Counted from the stretch's first letter, positions 1-12,078 are shown. The stretch: DNA of 64,000 nucleotides from Beta vulgaris subsp. vulgaris (GCF_026745355.1 NC_079205.1:56315573-56379572); one strand, 5' to 3'. The notes: a model not told the origin generated them from the letters alone. Translations and numbers: made by a program.

Positions 1-119
1 ATGCAAAAATGTCAATAACACGCCTAGAATCTAAACTCTCTTGCAGTCACGCTAAAAGTTAATTCTAGCAGTAACTTCATAATCATCAAGAAACACGAGC
101 AGCAACAATAGTCACTTAC

Positions 120-867
120 GCGTCAAGGAACAATCCTGCATCAGCCAGGCACTTCACTTTCGTGTGTCCTGTGAACAAGCCTTGGAACTCATCACAGTGC
201 AATATGGATGCAAGACCCCCAGCAGAACATCCAGAAAGAAGAGCCTGGTCAGCATTGCGCATTCCCTTTCCCATGAATTCTTCCATGGCAACTGACCATA
301 TGCGTTGACCTCTGAAAAACATTTGGTTGGCCTACACATATTTACAACAAACCATGATTTACAAGCTTGACAAACCATGTACAATAATGGGAAGGTACAA
401 GTCCTTCCACTCCCTTCTCCTCCTGTCCCCCACATCTTAGTGATCCCAAGTATTCAAAGTGATCCCGTTAACTCAACATCTTTATTTATATTAAGGACAG
501 TCATCGAAGTTGAATTAAATTTTCTTGCAATGAAATTAACCCACCTCATCTTGGCCTTCTCCAGCAAAAGAGGCACCATCACAATATCTAAGCTTTACTC
601 TATTCCAATTGAAAAAATCTGTACATTGATCCGATAATGTCTTGTAAGATTGTGAAGTAACTCACTGATGCCAAAGATTACAAATCTAAACATCAAAGAG
701 TAATGGAGGTTAGCATGACTGTTGAAATGATACAAACCTGGATTTTCCTCAGGCTTATTGCTTAATATTCCAGTGAATGCTAACATTTTTTCCATATATT
801 TGGACGAGCCACGTCGAGTCGTTTTCCTATAGACACATGTTCTAATGTTATTGCACCAACCTCCTCC
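120..867 (-). CDS. pectin acetylesterase (partial), three internal exons
   Basis: Family CE13 pectin acetylesterase, a secreted enzyme that removes acetyl groups from cell-wall pectin. Exons read on the minus strand: 867-738 (43 codons plus 1 nt, begins GGGWCNN), 618-545 ([17 protein letters not shown]) and 331-120 ([12 protein letters not shown], then [16 protein letters not shown]). Each is bounded by AG/GT and the phases join without a break. GCSAGG carries the nucleophilic serine; the catalytic Asp and His lie further toward the C-terminus, beyond the left window edge. The upstream exon is at 6067-6148, separated by an intron enlarged by a hAT element. The signal-peptide exon was not found. 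These three exons are intact; see the upstream exon for a possible frameshift. Confidence 0.85.
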
Positions 868-2480
868 CTGCATAAGATGGAAAGAGATGAAACCATTAAG
901 AGAATAGCTTAAAGACTAGGCCTGTTTATTGGGGCGGGGGCCCAATAATAACCCTCAATGAGCCCTTCTAAATTACACATGACCCGACCCTTAGTATAAA
1001 CGGGGCGGGTCCTTAAAGGGTCAGGAAATAAAAGGGTTGGAATGGGCTGGGGCGGGTTCTTGAAGGGTCTTTAAAAATTTTTCTTTTTTGAAACAAAAAA
1101 GCTTTTCTAAATGATATGGACTGGGCTGGAACTCTTTGTCTCTTTCGTCTTTCCTACCATTCTAAACAAAAAGATTTTTCCCCCAAATTTTTTTTTCTCT
1201 CTCCTAGGGTTTTTTTCTCTCTCCTCATTGATGTGGAAAATTCGCACATCTTTTGGGGTTTTTTCTCTCTCCTCTTCGTCAGTCTGACAGTCGCACATCT
1301 TCTCTTCGTCGAACAAGTAATTCGCAACTCCATATGCTACTGAAGGTAAAGTTTCACTAAAACCCTAATTTCGCTCTCTTTCTGTTTGTGGAATTCGTGA
1401 CATTTGATTTGATCTCCTTTTATTTGTTTGAGTATGATTTTTGAGATTTGAGCAATTTCAACTTATTGATTTTGTAGAATTTGCGATTATGTTATGTAAT
1501 TATCACTGATTTGTTCTACGAAATTGGGTGTGCTTTTATTACCTAATTTTCGGAACAAAATAATGCCCCTAAACCCTTAAGCTTGGGCGGCTGACGATGA
1601 ACCTCCGACGAGCAGCGGGGAACCTCCGGCGAGAGGGGCGACGGGATGAGCGAGAGAGGATATAAGTTTATATTTATTTTTTCTGGATTTATGGAGTAGA
1701 AATCAACTATTTAAATTTCTGTTGTCGATGGCTTAAGATTAGTGGATTTTTTTACTGGTTTATAGAATTATAGAGCTAGTACTATTATGAATTAAGCATT
1801 TTCTGCTATTTTTAATTTAGTATGAGCAGATTTTATAAGCTGAATTTTGAACAAAAGTAGCGTTACGAGTTCTGTTTATGCATTTGAGAAGCTGGCAACT
1901 GAGATGTTTGATGATGGATCATCAACTTGGAGCTTGAGGGTACATATCAAAATTCTGCAATGACTGGTTAAATCAAGCAATTTTTGCTTCTTGCCAATTT
2001 TAGACAAATTATTATATGCGACATGCTACATCTTAATTGATGACATGGGTTAGTTACAAGCATTAACAGGGGTTATTGTTTATGCATATTACATATATAT
2101 GAAGTTGCTGATAAACATATTTGGTGTTATGGGGTTAATGTTATCAGTTTATGCATATTTTGGATTAGACACAAATGAGGTTACTCATAATGAGAGGAAG
2201 GCATGATGAAGGTGATACAGGTGTTACTGTTCAACCAAACAACACTTTGTAAGAGTGAAAATTTTCATTTCATTTGAGCACATATAGTATTAGACAATTA
2301 GTTTTAACTTGTGATTTTATATGAATGATTGATGTATGAAGCTGTTTTAGTTTATTTTGTAATACATGTTGGGTGATATAACTATATAAGAGGGAGTTAA
2401 TAGAAACTTTATAGTAAATTCTACTATGATTTGTTTCTGATGTTAATTCTTTGTGTTCTTTTTTTTGTTAAAATAGCTCC

Positions 2481-4454
2481 ATGGAAAGTGATGCGACAAC
2501 GTCATCTATGCCAGTGGAGGATGGTTACAATGAATATGTGGCTCCCAAGCGTAAGAGGAAGAAGAAATCCTTGGTGTGGCGTGAGCTACTAGAAGGAAAG
2601 AATGAAAAAGGTGAAGTAATTGCTACTTGTACTCATTGTGGGATTGATTTAGTTTCCGGGTCAACTAGTGGCACATTTCATTTAAAACGTCATTTGTTAG
2701 AGAGATGTCCAAAAAGGCCTAATGGAGTTCCACTAGGGGAGGCGAGCAATGACGATGAGGGTAGATAATTTATTTTTGACATGAAGGAACTAAGGAAGGA
2801 AATTTTACTCTATGTTGTAGAAGGTTCTCGTCCATTTTCTACGGTTGAGGATAAGGCTTTTAGGCGGATGATGTTTAAAGCTACTCCACATTTTAAGCCC
2901 TTTAGTAGGACTACACTTACTAGTGACCTTTTTTCTATGTATTATTCTGATAGAGAAAAGTTGAAGACCATATTGTTGAGTGCACCCGGTTTAATTTGTT
3001 TGACAACTGATAATTGGAAATCATCTCATACATGGCAACATTATATTTGTATAACCGTCCATTTTGTTGATAATGATTGGAAACTATATAAGAGAATCCT
3101 CAAGTTTAAGGCATTGTCTCCTCCTTATGATGGAGAAAGTATTTCCGAAGAAATTTATATGTTTCTTAACCATTGGAGAATAGATGATAAGGTGTTAAGT
3201 GTGACGGTTGACAATGCCTCTTATAATGATGCTATGATTACTCACTTGAGGAGTCGTTTGGTAGCAAGAGGAGTGTTGAGACATGGTGGTTGTTTTTCCA
3301 CATTAGGTGTTGTGCTCACATAATTAATTTGATAGTTCAATCCGGATTAGGTCTTATTCAAAGCATCTTGGATAGTGTTAGGAACTTGGTGAAAATGATT
3401 ACGAGGTCTTCATCTAGAAGTAAAGACTTTTACGATGTTGCACAAAAGAATTTTCATTTAGATGTTAAAAGAAAACTTCACTTGGACATGCAAATTCGTT
3501 GGAATTCGACTTATAAAATGCTTGATAATGTATTATACTACAAAGTTGTGTTTCTTCATTTGGGATCGGTGCATGTAGCTTTTAATATATTGTGCCTACG
3601 GATGATGAATGGGAAAAATTGATTGTGGTTCACAAATTTTTGAAACTTTTTTATGATGTCACATGCATGTTCTCGGCCAATAAGTCTCCAACATCTAATA
3701 TTTATTTCAAGGGTGCTTGGATGGTTCATCGTCGTTTGGTTGAAACATCTAAGGGGCCACATATTTTCTTAAGAGATATGGTAAAGCCTATGTTGAAAAA
3801 ATTTGACAAATATTGGTCGGATTATAATGTGTACTTATCTTGTGCGGCCATACTTGATCCAAGGTTCAAAGTTAAGTTTGTTGAGTATTGTTTTGATAAG
3901 TTGTTTGGTCCGGATGAAGCTATGGTAAAAGTTGAAGAAGTGTTAACTACCTTGAGGTCTTTATATGATGAGTATAAGTAAGATCTTCAACATCACCTAT
4001 TGTTGTCCCTACTCCTACGAGTGGGATAGATGATGACTTGTTTGATGATTATCATAGTTATAGTTCAAGAAGTATTAGAACTCAAATCACAAAGTCACAA
4101 CTTGACTCATATTTGGAGGATCCGGAGCGTGACTTGAATTCGGAGTTGAATATTCTAGAATTTTGGCAACAAAATGTAGTGAGATTTCCGGATCTTGCTT
4201 CTTTGGCCCGAAATTTACTAACTATTCCGGTTAGTACGGTGGCTTCAGAGTCGGCTTTTAGTCTTGGTGGGAAGATTATTTCTCCTAATCGTAGCTCATT
4301 GAAACCAAAGACGGTACAAGCATTAGTGTGCATTCAAGATTGGCGTTGTGATGAACACAATGTTCCTTTGGACTTTGATCTTGATCCTAGCTCGGGCGAT
4401 GATATGGATGAAGTCGAGGATGATGAAGATGTTGATAGTAACTTCTTATACTAG
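2481..4454 (+). pseudogene. hAT transposase pseudogene (zf-BED to C-terminal dimerisation domain)
   Basis: Recognised by an N-terminal BED zinc finger (CTHCGIDLVSGSTSGTFHLKRH, read as C-x2-C then H-x4/5-H/C, about 2625-2720), a central RNase H-like transposase region (LTTDNWKS near 3000; CCAHIINL near 3310; RWNSTYKMLD near 3500) and the C-terminal hAT dimerisation domain (NLLTIPVSTVASESAFS, about 4210-4265). The reading frame is broken at least four times: an in-frame TAA at 2766-2768 and frame changes near 3290, 3590 and 3980. Intact relatives are roughly 650-700 residues in one frame. The start codon follows a pyrimidine/A-rich TAG that could be an acceptor of a leader intron. Confidence 0.9.
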
Positions 4455-5447
4455 GTATGTTTTTATTTCCTTATAGTTACATTGTATTTTTTAACTTTCT
4501 GTTATTTTACATAATTTTGTGTAATGTTCTGGGAATTAAACTACAAAAGTACTGCTTTTTCTTTGCTTCTTTTGGTTTATTTCCTCTGTTTTTTTTTTAA
4601 ACTTGCTGTAAGTCCGTTCTTGTTCTGCTGCTAAAACTGTAAAGACATTAATTATTAATATGAAATAGTACTAGTATGTTTTTTTTGGGGTAGTAGTATC
4701 TTTCTTGGGTGTGAATTATTAAATGAGTGAATCTTCTTATTATCTATGATAACAGTAAGTAAAAAACATGAAGTTATTGGATTAATTGATCATCAATGTT
4801 ATTCAATATGCATGCATGACTTTGTTTAGGTGCTAAACATTAAAAAGTGGTCAGAATCTATGATTCAGTTTTTAGATAGCCAATGCAATTAGTGTGTTTG
4901 TACTTTTACCAAGTTTTGCTGTTCATAGCGTTCTGCCATGTGCAACAATTTGCTGGTTATAGATGAGTGCAAACTGAGTAAAAAATTTTAGAAAATGAAA
5001 TTTTAATACACTATTTTCTTTGTTGCAGATATACCATGGCAGCAACCCAACATGTAATTCATTCTTCATGATTAATCATCAGAGAACCCAGCATGTTAAC
5101 CTTTTTAGCATGTTAAGCAAGTTTCTACTGTCACAGATAGCACTTGAGAATCGTCAGACGAATGGATCTTCTGAAATTGTTCCAAGAAGAGTTACCTCAA
5201 TCTTGTATATTTTTGTATTAACAATTTAACTGCATGGTTGTGAATTTTTCTGAAAGTAATGGATGATGAAGTTATGTTTTTATGTAATAGATTGCTACTC
5301 TACTTTTCATATGAATGGTTATGTATGATGAAGTTGAAATTTTGAATCAGTTTTAGTATGGCAGTAACTCTAGTTATTTATCAACTGGGTTGCACTATAA
5401 TTCGTCATTAAAGAGATGTCTAATGGAAAAAAAATGTAGGTGTAACT

Positions 5448-5622
5448 TAAACGGGCCGGGCCGGGCCGAATTCTAATGACCCAGCCCGGCCCGCCCCGTT
5501 TATCAACACCCTTGACCCAGCCCGGCCCGGCCTGTTAACACATTGACCCGGCCCGGCCTGTTAACACATTGACCCGGCCCGGCCTGTTAACACATTGACC
5601 CGGCCCGGCCCGGACCCGGCCC
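5448..5622. repeat. GC-rich subterminal tandem repeat of the hAT element
   Basis: Several GGCCCGG blocks, then a 26-bp unit built on CATTGACCCGGCCCGGCCTG with TTAACA between copies, repeated about three times up to the element's right end. Subterminal repeats of this kind are the usual transposase-binding regions of hAT elements; that role is inferred here. Confidence 0.7.
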
Positions 5623-5624
5623 AA

Positions 5625-6048
5625 TAAAGACTGAAGTACACGTCAGGACTGAGAGCTTCCCAATTCAGAGGACACACCAAATATAGTCAATATGCAGAAT
5701 AAACAATCAACTATATTCAGGAGTTGTAGACCAATTTCAAAATAAAAATTGAGAGGAAAGCATCATAAAAACGTTAATTCAATTAATTTTTCAATAACAA
5801 GCAATATTCACTTCTTTCTGACACCTATATGGACTATAGTTAAAGAACAGTATGCGGGAGAGCAATACCATAAATCATGGTACAGAACTACCTATAACTG
5901 TCACTACTAATCTCATAATCTACTAGCGAGAGACTAATAGCTTATGCATGCTACTCTTCCGCACAATGTACTCGAATACACATAGAACCACACCAACTAG
6001 TTATAGAGCTAAATAGACCATGAACATCTAAGCTAGATGCAACTTATC
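5625..6048 (+). repeat. Left arm of a 424-bp inverted repeat
   Basis: The reverse complement of this segment equals 6204-6627 with only two mismatches seen by eye (a G/A in GAACAGTATGCG and a C/T in CTATAACTGTC) and no length difference. Its outer end starts exactly with the right target-duplication copy of the hAT element (TAAAGACT). No coding potential or transposon terminus was recognised in the arm. Confidence 0.95.
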
Positions 6049-6066
6049 CATCTAATTACTACACAC

Positions 6067-6148
6067 CTCTAATTGAATAAGCCAGCTGTTGGCCCTGACC
6101 CAAATCCACGATCCCAATGATAAGCAGGCAATGTTCCGTCTAAGCAAA
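6067..6148 (-). pseudogene. pectin acetylesterase exon with a 1-bp frameshift, in the loop of the inverted repeat
   Basis: On the minus strand the exon begins after TTTGCAG (acceptor) and ends TTAGAG before GTGTGT (donor). It reads [18 protein letters not shown] and then, one frame over, NSWLIQLE, which joins phase 0 to GGGWCNN at 867. The family pattern needs 83 bp here (2 + 27 codons) but 82 are present. One base is missing where GGG precedes CCAAC, so a G4 run appears as G3. Either the gene is a pseudogene or this is a base error in the assembly. The first base of its opening Val codon must come from an upstream exon that was not located in the window. Confidence 0.8.
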
Positions 6149-6203
6149 CTGCAAAATCAAATATATCAAAATGAAAATTAGAGCGTGATGTGAACAAAAA
6201 TCA

Positions 6204-6627
6204 GATAAGTTGCATCTAGCTTAGATGTTCATGGTCTATTTAGCTCTATAACTAGTTGGTGTGGTTCTATGTGTATTCGAGTACATTGTGCGGAAGAGTA
6301 GCATGCATAAGCTATTAGTCTCTCGCTAGTAGATTATGAGATTAGTAGTGACAATTATAGGTAGTTCTGTACCATGATTTATGGTATTGCTCTCCCGCAT
6401 ATTGTTCTTTAACTATAGTCCATATAGGTGTCAGAAAGAAGTGAATATTGCTTGTTATTGAAAAATTAATTGAATTAACGTTTTTATGATGCTTTCCTCT
6501 CAATTTTTATTTTGAAATTGGTCTACAACTCCTGAATATAGTTGATTGTTTATTCTGCATATTGACTATATTTGGTGTGTCCTCTGAATTGGGAAGCTCT
6601 CAGTCCTGACGTGTACTTCAGTCTTTA
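6204..6627 (-). repeat. Right arm of the 424-bp inverted repeat
   Basis: Inverted copy of 5625-6048. The spacer 6049-6203 (155 bp) contains the complete 82-bp pectin acetylesterase exon plus splice sites. Homology stops sharply after GTCTTTA at 6627, where the sequence continues CTGGAGAAGAG. Confidence 0.95.
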
Positions 6628-8122
6628 CTGGAGAAGAGAGGAGAGTATCACTAACATGTGAATGACTGTCATTATCATTGCCGTTTGTGTTGAGTTATTG
6701 ATTTTGATCAACAATTTTCTGTCTACGCAAAACTTAAAGAAATAGTCTTAGCCTAGAATTGGTCTTCACTAATACGGAGTATTAGGACCAAAGTCGATTT
6801 TATATAGTCATTGTGGCGGATCTAGAAATTATAATAAGCAACGAGTTCACTAATTATAACGTTATAAGTATGCGAAATAAGTACCCGAAATAGTGTTGAG
6901 TGGGTCTCTTCTACTACTAATTAACACTTTTATCTATATTTATATATTAAAAATTAGATTTTTTTCTCATATTGTTTTGCCTCAAGTGGGATCAAGTGAC
7001 CCCACTTCTATCAACATGCATTTGTCACTATATAGTCACCTCTTATAATCTAAAGTTACATTAATTTATCATTATTTAATATAGTGATAACTTTTTTTCA
7101 TATAGTCGCATTTTCTTATACTAATTTATCATGATGAAAATCACACTTTACAATATAATAATTTTTGTTCTCACAGTTGAGAAAGTATTTTCGCATAAAC
7201 AAATAAACTTGTCCAATATCATAGCACTTATGTAAGTTCACTAGCAACTTGATACAATTCAGTATAATACAACATTCACGTAATATGATAAGATGTAGCC
7301 AATATATGATATAATAGTCAATTTATATGATAAAATGGTGTCAAGATATGATATACTAGTCATCTAAAATATCAATTAGATTTCAAGTAACAAACCTCAT
7401 AAAAAAAAATATAAAAACAAAATAATTTATAATTTATACTTTTTTATATTAATTTTTGTCACAAAAATTACAACAATGCCATGGTATTGTACAATTTGTC
7501 CAATATCGAATGTGGTAGTGTCATTGCTCTCACATAGTCATTCTTATAGTGACCTGTTTTTTCATAAATCGTGTGGTTCTGTAGTGTTCTCTAACTTGTT
7601 GCCAGCTCCTCTTCACCATCTTCTTTGCTGGACGGGAAGATGCGAATTGTGCAAGCCTTTCCGAACCGCGAATTTTTCAAACCTCGTCGGAGAGACTAAA
7701 AACTCGAGTTCAAGAATCGCGGGATCTCCTAATCCACGAGCATAAAGACAATTGCTTTCGCATTAATCACATGTATTAGCATTAGGACGACACAAAATTA
7801 GGCATCTGTTTTGTTCAACTTATTTTAACATATTTCAGAAAAATAGAAGAAAGACAAATTCATATAAAATAATATAAATTCAAACAAGAAAAAATAAAAT
7901 TAGATAAGATCAGATAAGTTCAAATAAAATTAGATAATTTTAGATAAAATAAAATAAGTTAAATAGAACAGACTAAATACCATGTTAGGCAATGCAATAA
8001 ACTAGAATATAAACCTAACTAATAAAAATATAATTGATAATATCTTGTAATTTTATGCTTCTTGAACTTGAAAAATTGGCCATTTTATAAATTTAACTAT
8101 AATTCATTGTCTGACACACGTA
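6628..8122. other. AT-rich intergenic or intronic DNA; small GC-rich island
   Basis: No gene was recognised. The expected signal-peptide exon of the pectin acetylesterase gene was looked for on the minus strand and not found. The only compositional break is 7590-7745, clearly richer in G+C and open in more than one frame, but it matches no family I know and could be a captured gene scrap. A short MITE-like unit at about 7806-7975 has roughly matching ends (CTGTTTTGTTCAACTTATTT against CTGTTCTATTTAACTTATTT on the opposite strand). Confidence 0.4.
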
Positions 8123-8123
8123 T

Positions 8124-8547
8124 AGGGGTGTGCACCGGTCCAGGATCGGTGGACCGGAATTCGAGGTTTTTTTGGATCGAGATCGGACCAGCAAACTCCG
8201 TTCCGGTCCTGTTTTGGACCTATTGGACTGGAATTTATTTTGAAAAAAAACTTTTTAATTTTATTTAAACATATTTATAATTAGATATAATGAAAATTAA
8301 TCATTTTAATAATAATAATAATCTTAAAGTATTAAATTAGTAGGTTTTTAACTTTCTACCTTTTTAAACTTTTTTTAACATATACACTTATTTTTTACTA
8401 AAATAATATAAATTACGGTCCAATCGGTACGGACTGGATCGAAAACCCGAAATCTGGTTTTTCTGTGGACCGAGGACCGGACTGGAATCTCTGGTTCAGT
8501 CCGATCTGGTCCAAATTCTTGTCCGACCCTGGTCTTTGCACAACCTT
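8124..8547. mobile_element. hAT-type MITE
   Basis: Imperfect terminal inverted repeats: AGGGGTGTGCACCGGTCC at the left and, on the other strand, AAGGTTGTGCAAAGACCA at the right. Both ends carry repeated GGTCCGGA/GGACCGG subterminal motifs around an AT-rich core. Possible degenerate 8-bp target duplication ACACGTAT / ACACATAG (6 of 8). Confidence 0.7.
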
Positions 8548-9880
8548 ACACATAGAAATGAATTATTGATCACCACTCACAAGTTTAGGTATGTTTTTTT
8601 TTCCTTTTAATATAACTTGTAAAGATAATGTTCTAAAGTTTACCATTATAATACTTTATGTTTAAGGTTAATCGGAAAAATAGAAAACTACCCAAAATCT
8701 CAATGATTCGTAAATGCAAATTGACGTTACTATGTATACTAGGTTTATGGATGAAAATTATACTATGTAAATGCAAATTGATACGTAATATTTATTATCT
8801 TAGTAGTTTGTTTGAAATAAAATACATCTATCGTTCATAGTGAGATGAAGTCACTTTCTAACTACTCCTTCCGTTTTCTTTTATTGTTCCAATGTGAAGT
8901 CTTTTTGTGAGAAAAAAATAGTCAAATTAGGAAGAACTTTATAATTAAAGAAAGGAGGGAGTATTACTCAAAAGTAAATTTGTTTTATAAACCTAAACTT
9001 ATCAAAATGATATTATTTTGATGAAAAATAAGAATGTAGGTATCTAGAATATAGTACCTTATATGCTTAGCTTAGTCTTAAATATAATGCAAATTGATAA
9101 ACATTTGCATAAAATGAGGTAAACAAGCATATCAAATTTTATAATTATATTATTTAACAATATATTAATAATTCTATCAAGTTTTAATAAGATAAGATAA
9201 GTCAGATGATATAAAATAAGATAAGTTCAGATAAGTCACAATAATTTAAATCAAATGGACCTTTAATTTGAACCAAGTCTATATAAGATTTTTATAAATT
9301 TTATTTTTTAAGAAAGTGTCACAAACACATTTCTCTATGGGGGGATAGGAATTTATTTGCATTGTATGTTTTCTTAATTAGTTCAATTATAGCCATTGCA
9401 CTAAGTTTGTTAAAGTTATACAAATAGAATTTACTTTTTCTCTTACCATAAAATACCTTTTCTTGTATTATCATTTAAAGAAAGAAATTTTTTGTCGAAA
9501 TACCTTATTTTAAAAGAATAACGGCGAAAAATTATTTTTTGTTGTTTAAGGAAGACTTACCTATCATGTAATATAAAAACTTCTATCACATTATTCAATG
9601 GATTAAAAATATATTAAGATTCAAATGGCCTCTTGAGCTTATTCCAAGAATTGGAACCTTATTTTTATTAGAATCTCACCATATATATCATTTTTTTTGG
9701 TACATAAGGAAAGTTAGGACATCGTTCTCTCAAGGAAGACTCCTAATGAATAAAAAAAGAACAAAATTATTTAACAATGGTTCCTTTGAAACATCCACGT
9801 CAATCAAAGCGGTAGAATTATTTTGACCTTTTTTAATTGATAGAAAAAATACTACCCGATTAGCTTCTCGAAAAATATGC
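8548..9880. other. AT-rich intergenic DNA with a short CTCCTTCCG MITE
   Basis: At 8862-8964 a MITE of about 100 bp runs from ACTCCTTCCGTTTTCTTTT to AAAGAAAGGAGGGAGTA, next to TA dinucleotides as in Stowaway-like elements. A stretch rich in AGATAAG/TCAGATAA repeats at 9185-9235 resembles 7880-7960. No gene is seen in the rest. Confidence 0.5.
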
Positions 9881-9899
9881 TTAATGGTGTAGAATCTAA

Positions 9900-11340
9900 A
9901 CAGACGAAGCAGATTTCAAATGTTATTAATTAGGATTTGGATAGTCCAAGGACAAGTACCCTTGCAACACTTTTATAACTACTTGATTATCTCCTTCGAT
10001 ATATAGATCTTGAATATGCTAATGAATGACAAGTATCAATCCATGGTTTAATCGCCATGCTTCAGCAATGAGAGTTGAGGTTTGGCCAAATCAGTAAGCT
10101 TGTGCGGCCACAATAAGACCCGTGGAGTTGCGAATGGCAACACCTACAGCTGCTGATGAGCCAATAATTGAACCATCAAAGTTTACCTTGAATCAACCGG
10201 AGGGAGGAGGCTACCAGCTAACTGCAATGAAAGGAGGGGACCTGCAACAAGGAAGTGAAGAGAAAGTAAGGGAAAAATCCATCATAGTTCGAGTAGTACA
10301 TTCCAAATACAAATGAGGCTTTGTAATAAATACGATTTAAATCAAGCATGGCTTCCTCAAAGATAATTGAATTGTGTTCCTTCCAAATACTCCACAAATT
10401 GTAACAGAACAATAATAAGGCATGAAGGTAGGGACGGAAACATGTTAGACATTGTACAAGATCTTGTGGCACTATATGACGGATTTTTGGTCGTATATAA
10501 TTTGAGTTCCAATATTGATAAGTTAGAGGATATGTGAAAAATAGATGGTCAAGAGTCTCACTATCAAATTTACAAAGGGGGCATAGAGCGTTTAGTGTTT
10601 TGACGACCGACTAAATTAAATTCCAATGGCAAACCATTTTGTAAACATTGCCATAGAAGCATTTGTACTTTAGGGGATATATTAATTTTCCAAATTCTGT
10701 TCAAAGGCCAAGGAATATTGTTAGGAGTAATTCACCAGAGCTAGTAAGCCCCCAACAACACCTGGGGTGTGTGTGTGTAGCTAGGGATAGGAATCCCCAA
10801 TATTAGGTGGACGATATGGGATGGTACTAAGTCATTAAGGAGAGAAACATTTCATCGCCTTAGCTTGATAGAAGAATGACATTGCTAACAGTAAGACCCA
10901 GATTAGCAATAAATATGATTTGAAGATTTAACATTTCAATAAGGCTTTAATTAGCACACCGGTTGTCAATCCAAAAAAAAATATTTATTCCAGTTCCAAT
11001 TTTTCAATGTATTCCTTTCCTTAGAAGCTCTCGAGATCGAAGAATAGACTTCCAAATATGAGAGTCTCGTGGCTTAGCTTTGTTATCAAAGAAGGAAGTA
11101 TTCCGAAGATATTTTTGGCGCATCAGAGTTGGCCAGAGAGAGTGTTGGTCAGAAAGGATTAGCCAGTCCATTTTAGCTAAGTATGCTTCATTTACATCGA
11201 CCGTTTCCCGAAAATTCAACCCACCATATTTTTTAGCGCGACAAATTTTTGACCATGCAATTAGGGGATAGCCATAAGAGTTCGTTGAGGAGCGCCAGAA
11301 AAAAAAATGGTTGATATTATCTATTGACAAACATGTTTTT
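9900..11340 (-). pseudogene. L1-type LINE 3' fragment (RT C-terminus, zinc-binding region, RNase H)
   Basis: Read on the minus strand. 11330-11004 encodes the post-RT segment (FFWRSSTNSYG, WSKICRAKKYGGLNFR, then YLRNTSFFDNKAKPRDSHIW), matching FWWGSS/GGMGFKDL of the full-length LINE at 15.6-21.1 kb. 10472-10218 encodes NLWSIWKEHNSIIF, the segment before RNase H. About 10225-9906 encodes a plant-LINE RNase H (KVNFDGSIIGSSAAVGVAIR, then TLIAEAW, then IEGDNQVVIKVL) with the acidic residues visible but interrupted by stops. Frames change repeatedly, so it is an old, dead 5'-truncated copy. No poly(A) tract or target duplication was found. Confidence 0.8.
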
Positions 11341-12078
11341 TTTTTGGAATCTGAGTCGTTGCAATAAAATAGGCTGGAGAAAATTATAGATGACTTTGAA
11401 TAAGAACTGATTTTCCATCTTTGGGGAGAAAATGATTATGCCAAGAATTAATATTGTTGTCAACTATTTTAACTAAGTGGTGGAAATCGCTAGCATTGGC
11501 TTATAATTGGAGAAGATAACCACAAAATACCTTCCCAAGAAAACCTTTAAGGTCATATATATATATATATCATATATCTCATACCAGATCATAACCTGAT
11601 ATTATCTCATACCAGATCATAACTTGAAAGATTTAGACCATATCAAATATTCTGAGTTCTGTTTATATATTACCTAATATATTTAATTACGAAATAGTAC
11701 CAAGTTTAGATATCAAATTATGTAGCATAGTTTAAACTCATTCAGCTCAAGAGACCAAATCATGTCGACTTCGGGCGTTGAGTCCAAAACGCAAAAATAA
11801 AATATGTTACTTTTTTATAATAACCAAATTAAGTTTATTACATATAAATAACGATACCTAATTCATCCTTAATAATTTGTTGAAGGAAATTAAAAAAGCA
11901 CTTAATAATAGAGAACTAGCTATTAGGTCCGAGATATGTCCCGGATAAGGAAAATTTTCATTTATTAATATCGTACTTTAAAATGATAACACTAAATACC
12001 ACTTGTCTAGTGGTTAAGATTATATTATATGAATTTGAGGTTACAGGATCAAAGCTTATACTTTTCTAAAAAAAATTA
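11341..12078. other. AT-rich DNA with a possible small SINE
   Basis: Mostly unannotated. A near-duplicate of CTCATACCAGATCATAAC occurs at about 11578 and 11608. At about 12005-12075 (plus) the sequence has a tRNA-like A box (CTAGTGGTTAAG), a weak B box (GGATCAAAGCTT) and ends in an A run, so it may be a SINE. Low certainty. Confidence 0.3.

Larger units (their letters stand above)
918..5624 (+). mobile_element. hAT DNA transposon, degenerate, inside a pectin acetylesterase intron
   Basis: An 8-bp direct repeat, TAAAGACT, lies at 910-917 and 5625-5632, the size expected for hAT. The interior carries a broken zf-BED/hAT transposase on the plus strand. Both ends have GC-rich subterminal sequence of GGGCGGG and GGCCCGG motifs, unlike the AT-rich interior. 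The left end starts AGGCCTGTTTATTGGGGCGG. The right end read inward starts TTGGGCCGGG, so it matches the left end only from its 12th base, and the right terminal repeat seems to lack its outer 11 bp. With a broken transposase and a damaged end the copy is probably immobile. Confidence 0.85.

Noticed and set aside
1107..1343. Short ORFs near the left end of the hAT element
   Set aside because: T-rich or A-rich subterminal sequence, no homology; probably the leader of the transposase gene.
5625..6627. Two oppositely oriented MITE insertions explaining the inverted repeat
   Set aside because: The arms show no terminal inverted repeats or target duplications of their own and end exactly at the hAT junction; not excluded, but less supported.
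7476..7745. 89-codon ORF over a GC-rich island
   Set aside because: No recognisable domain, several frames open, no splice or promoter support.
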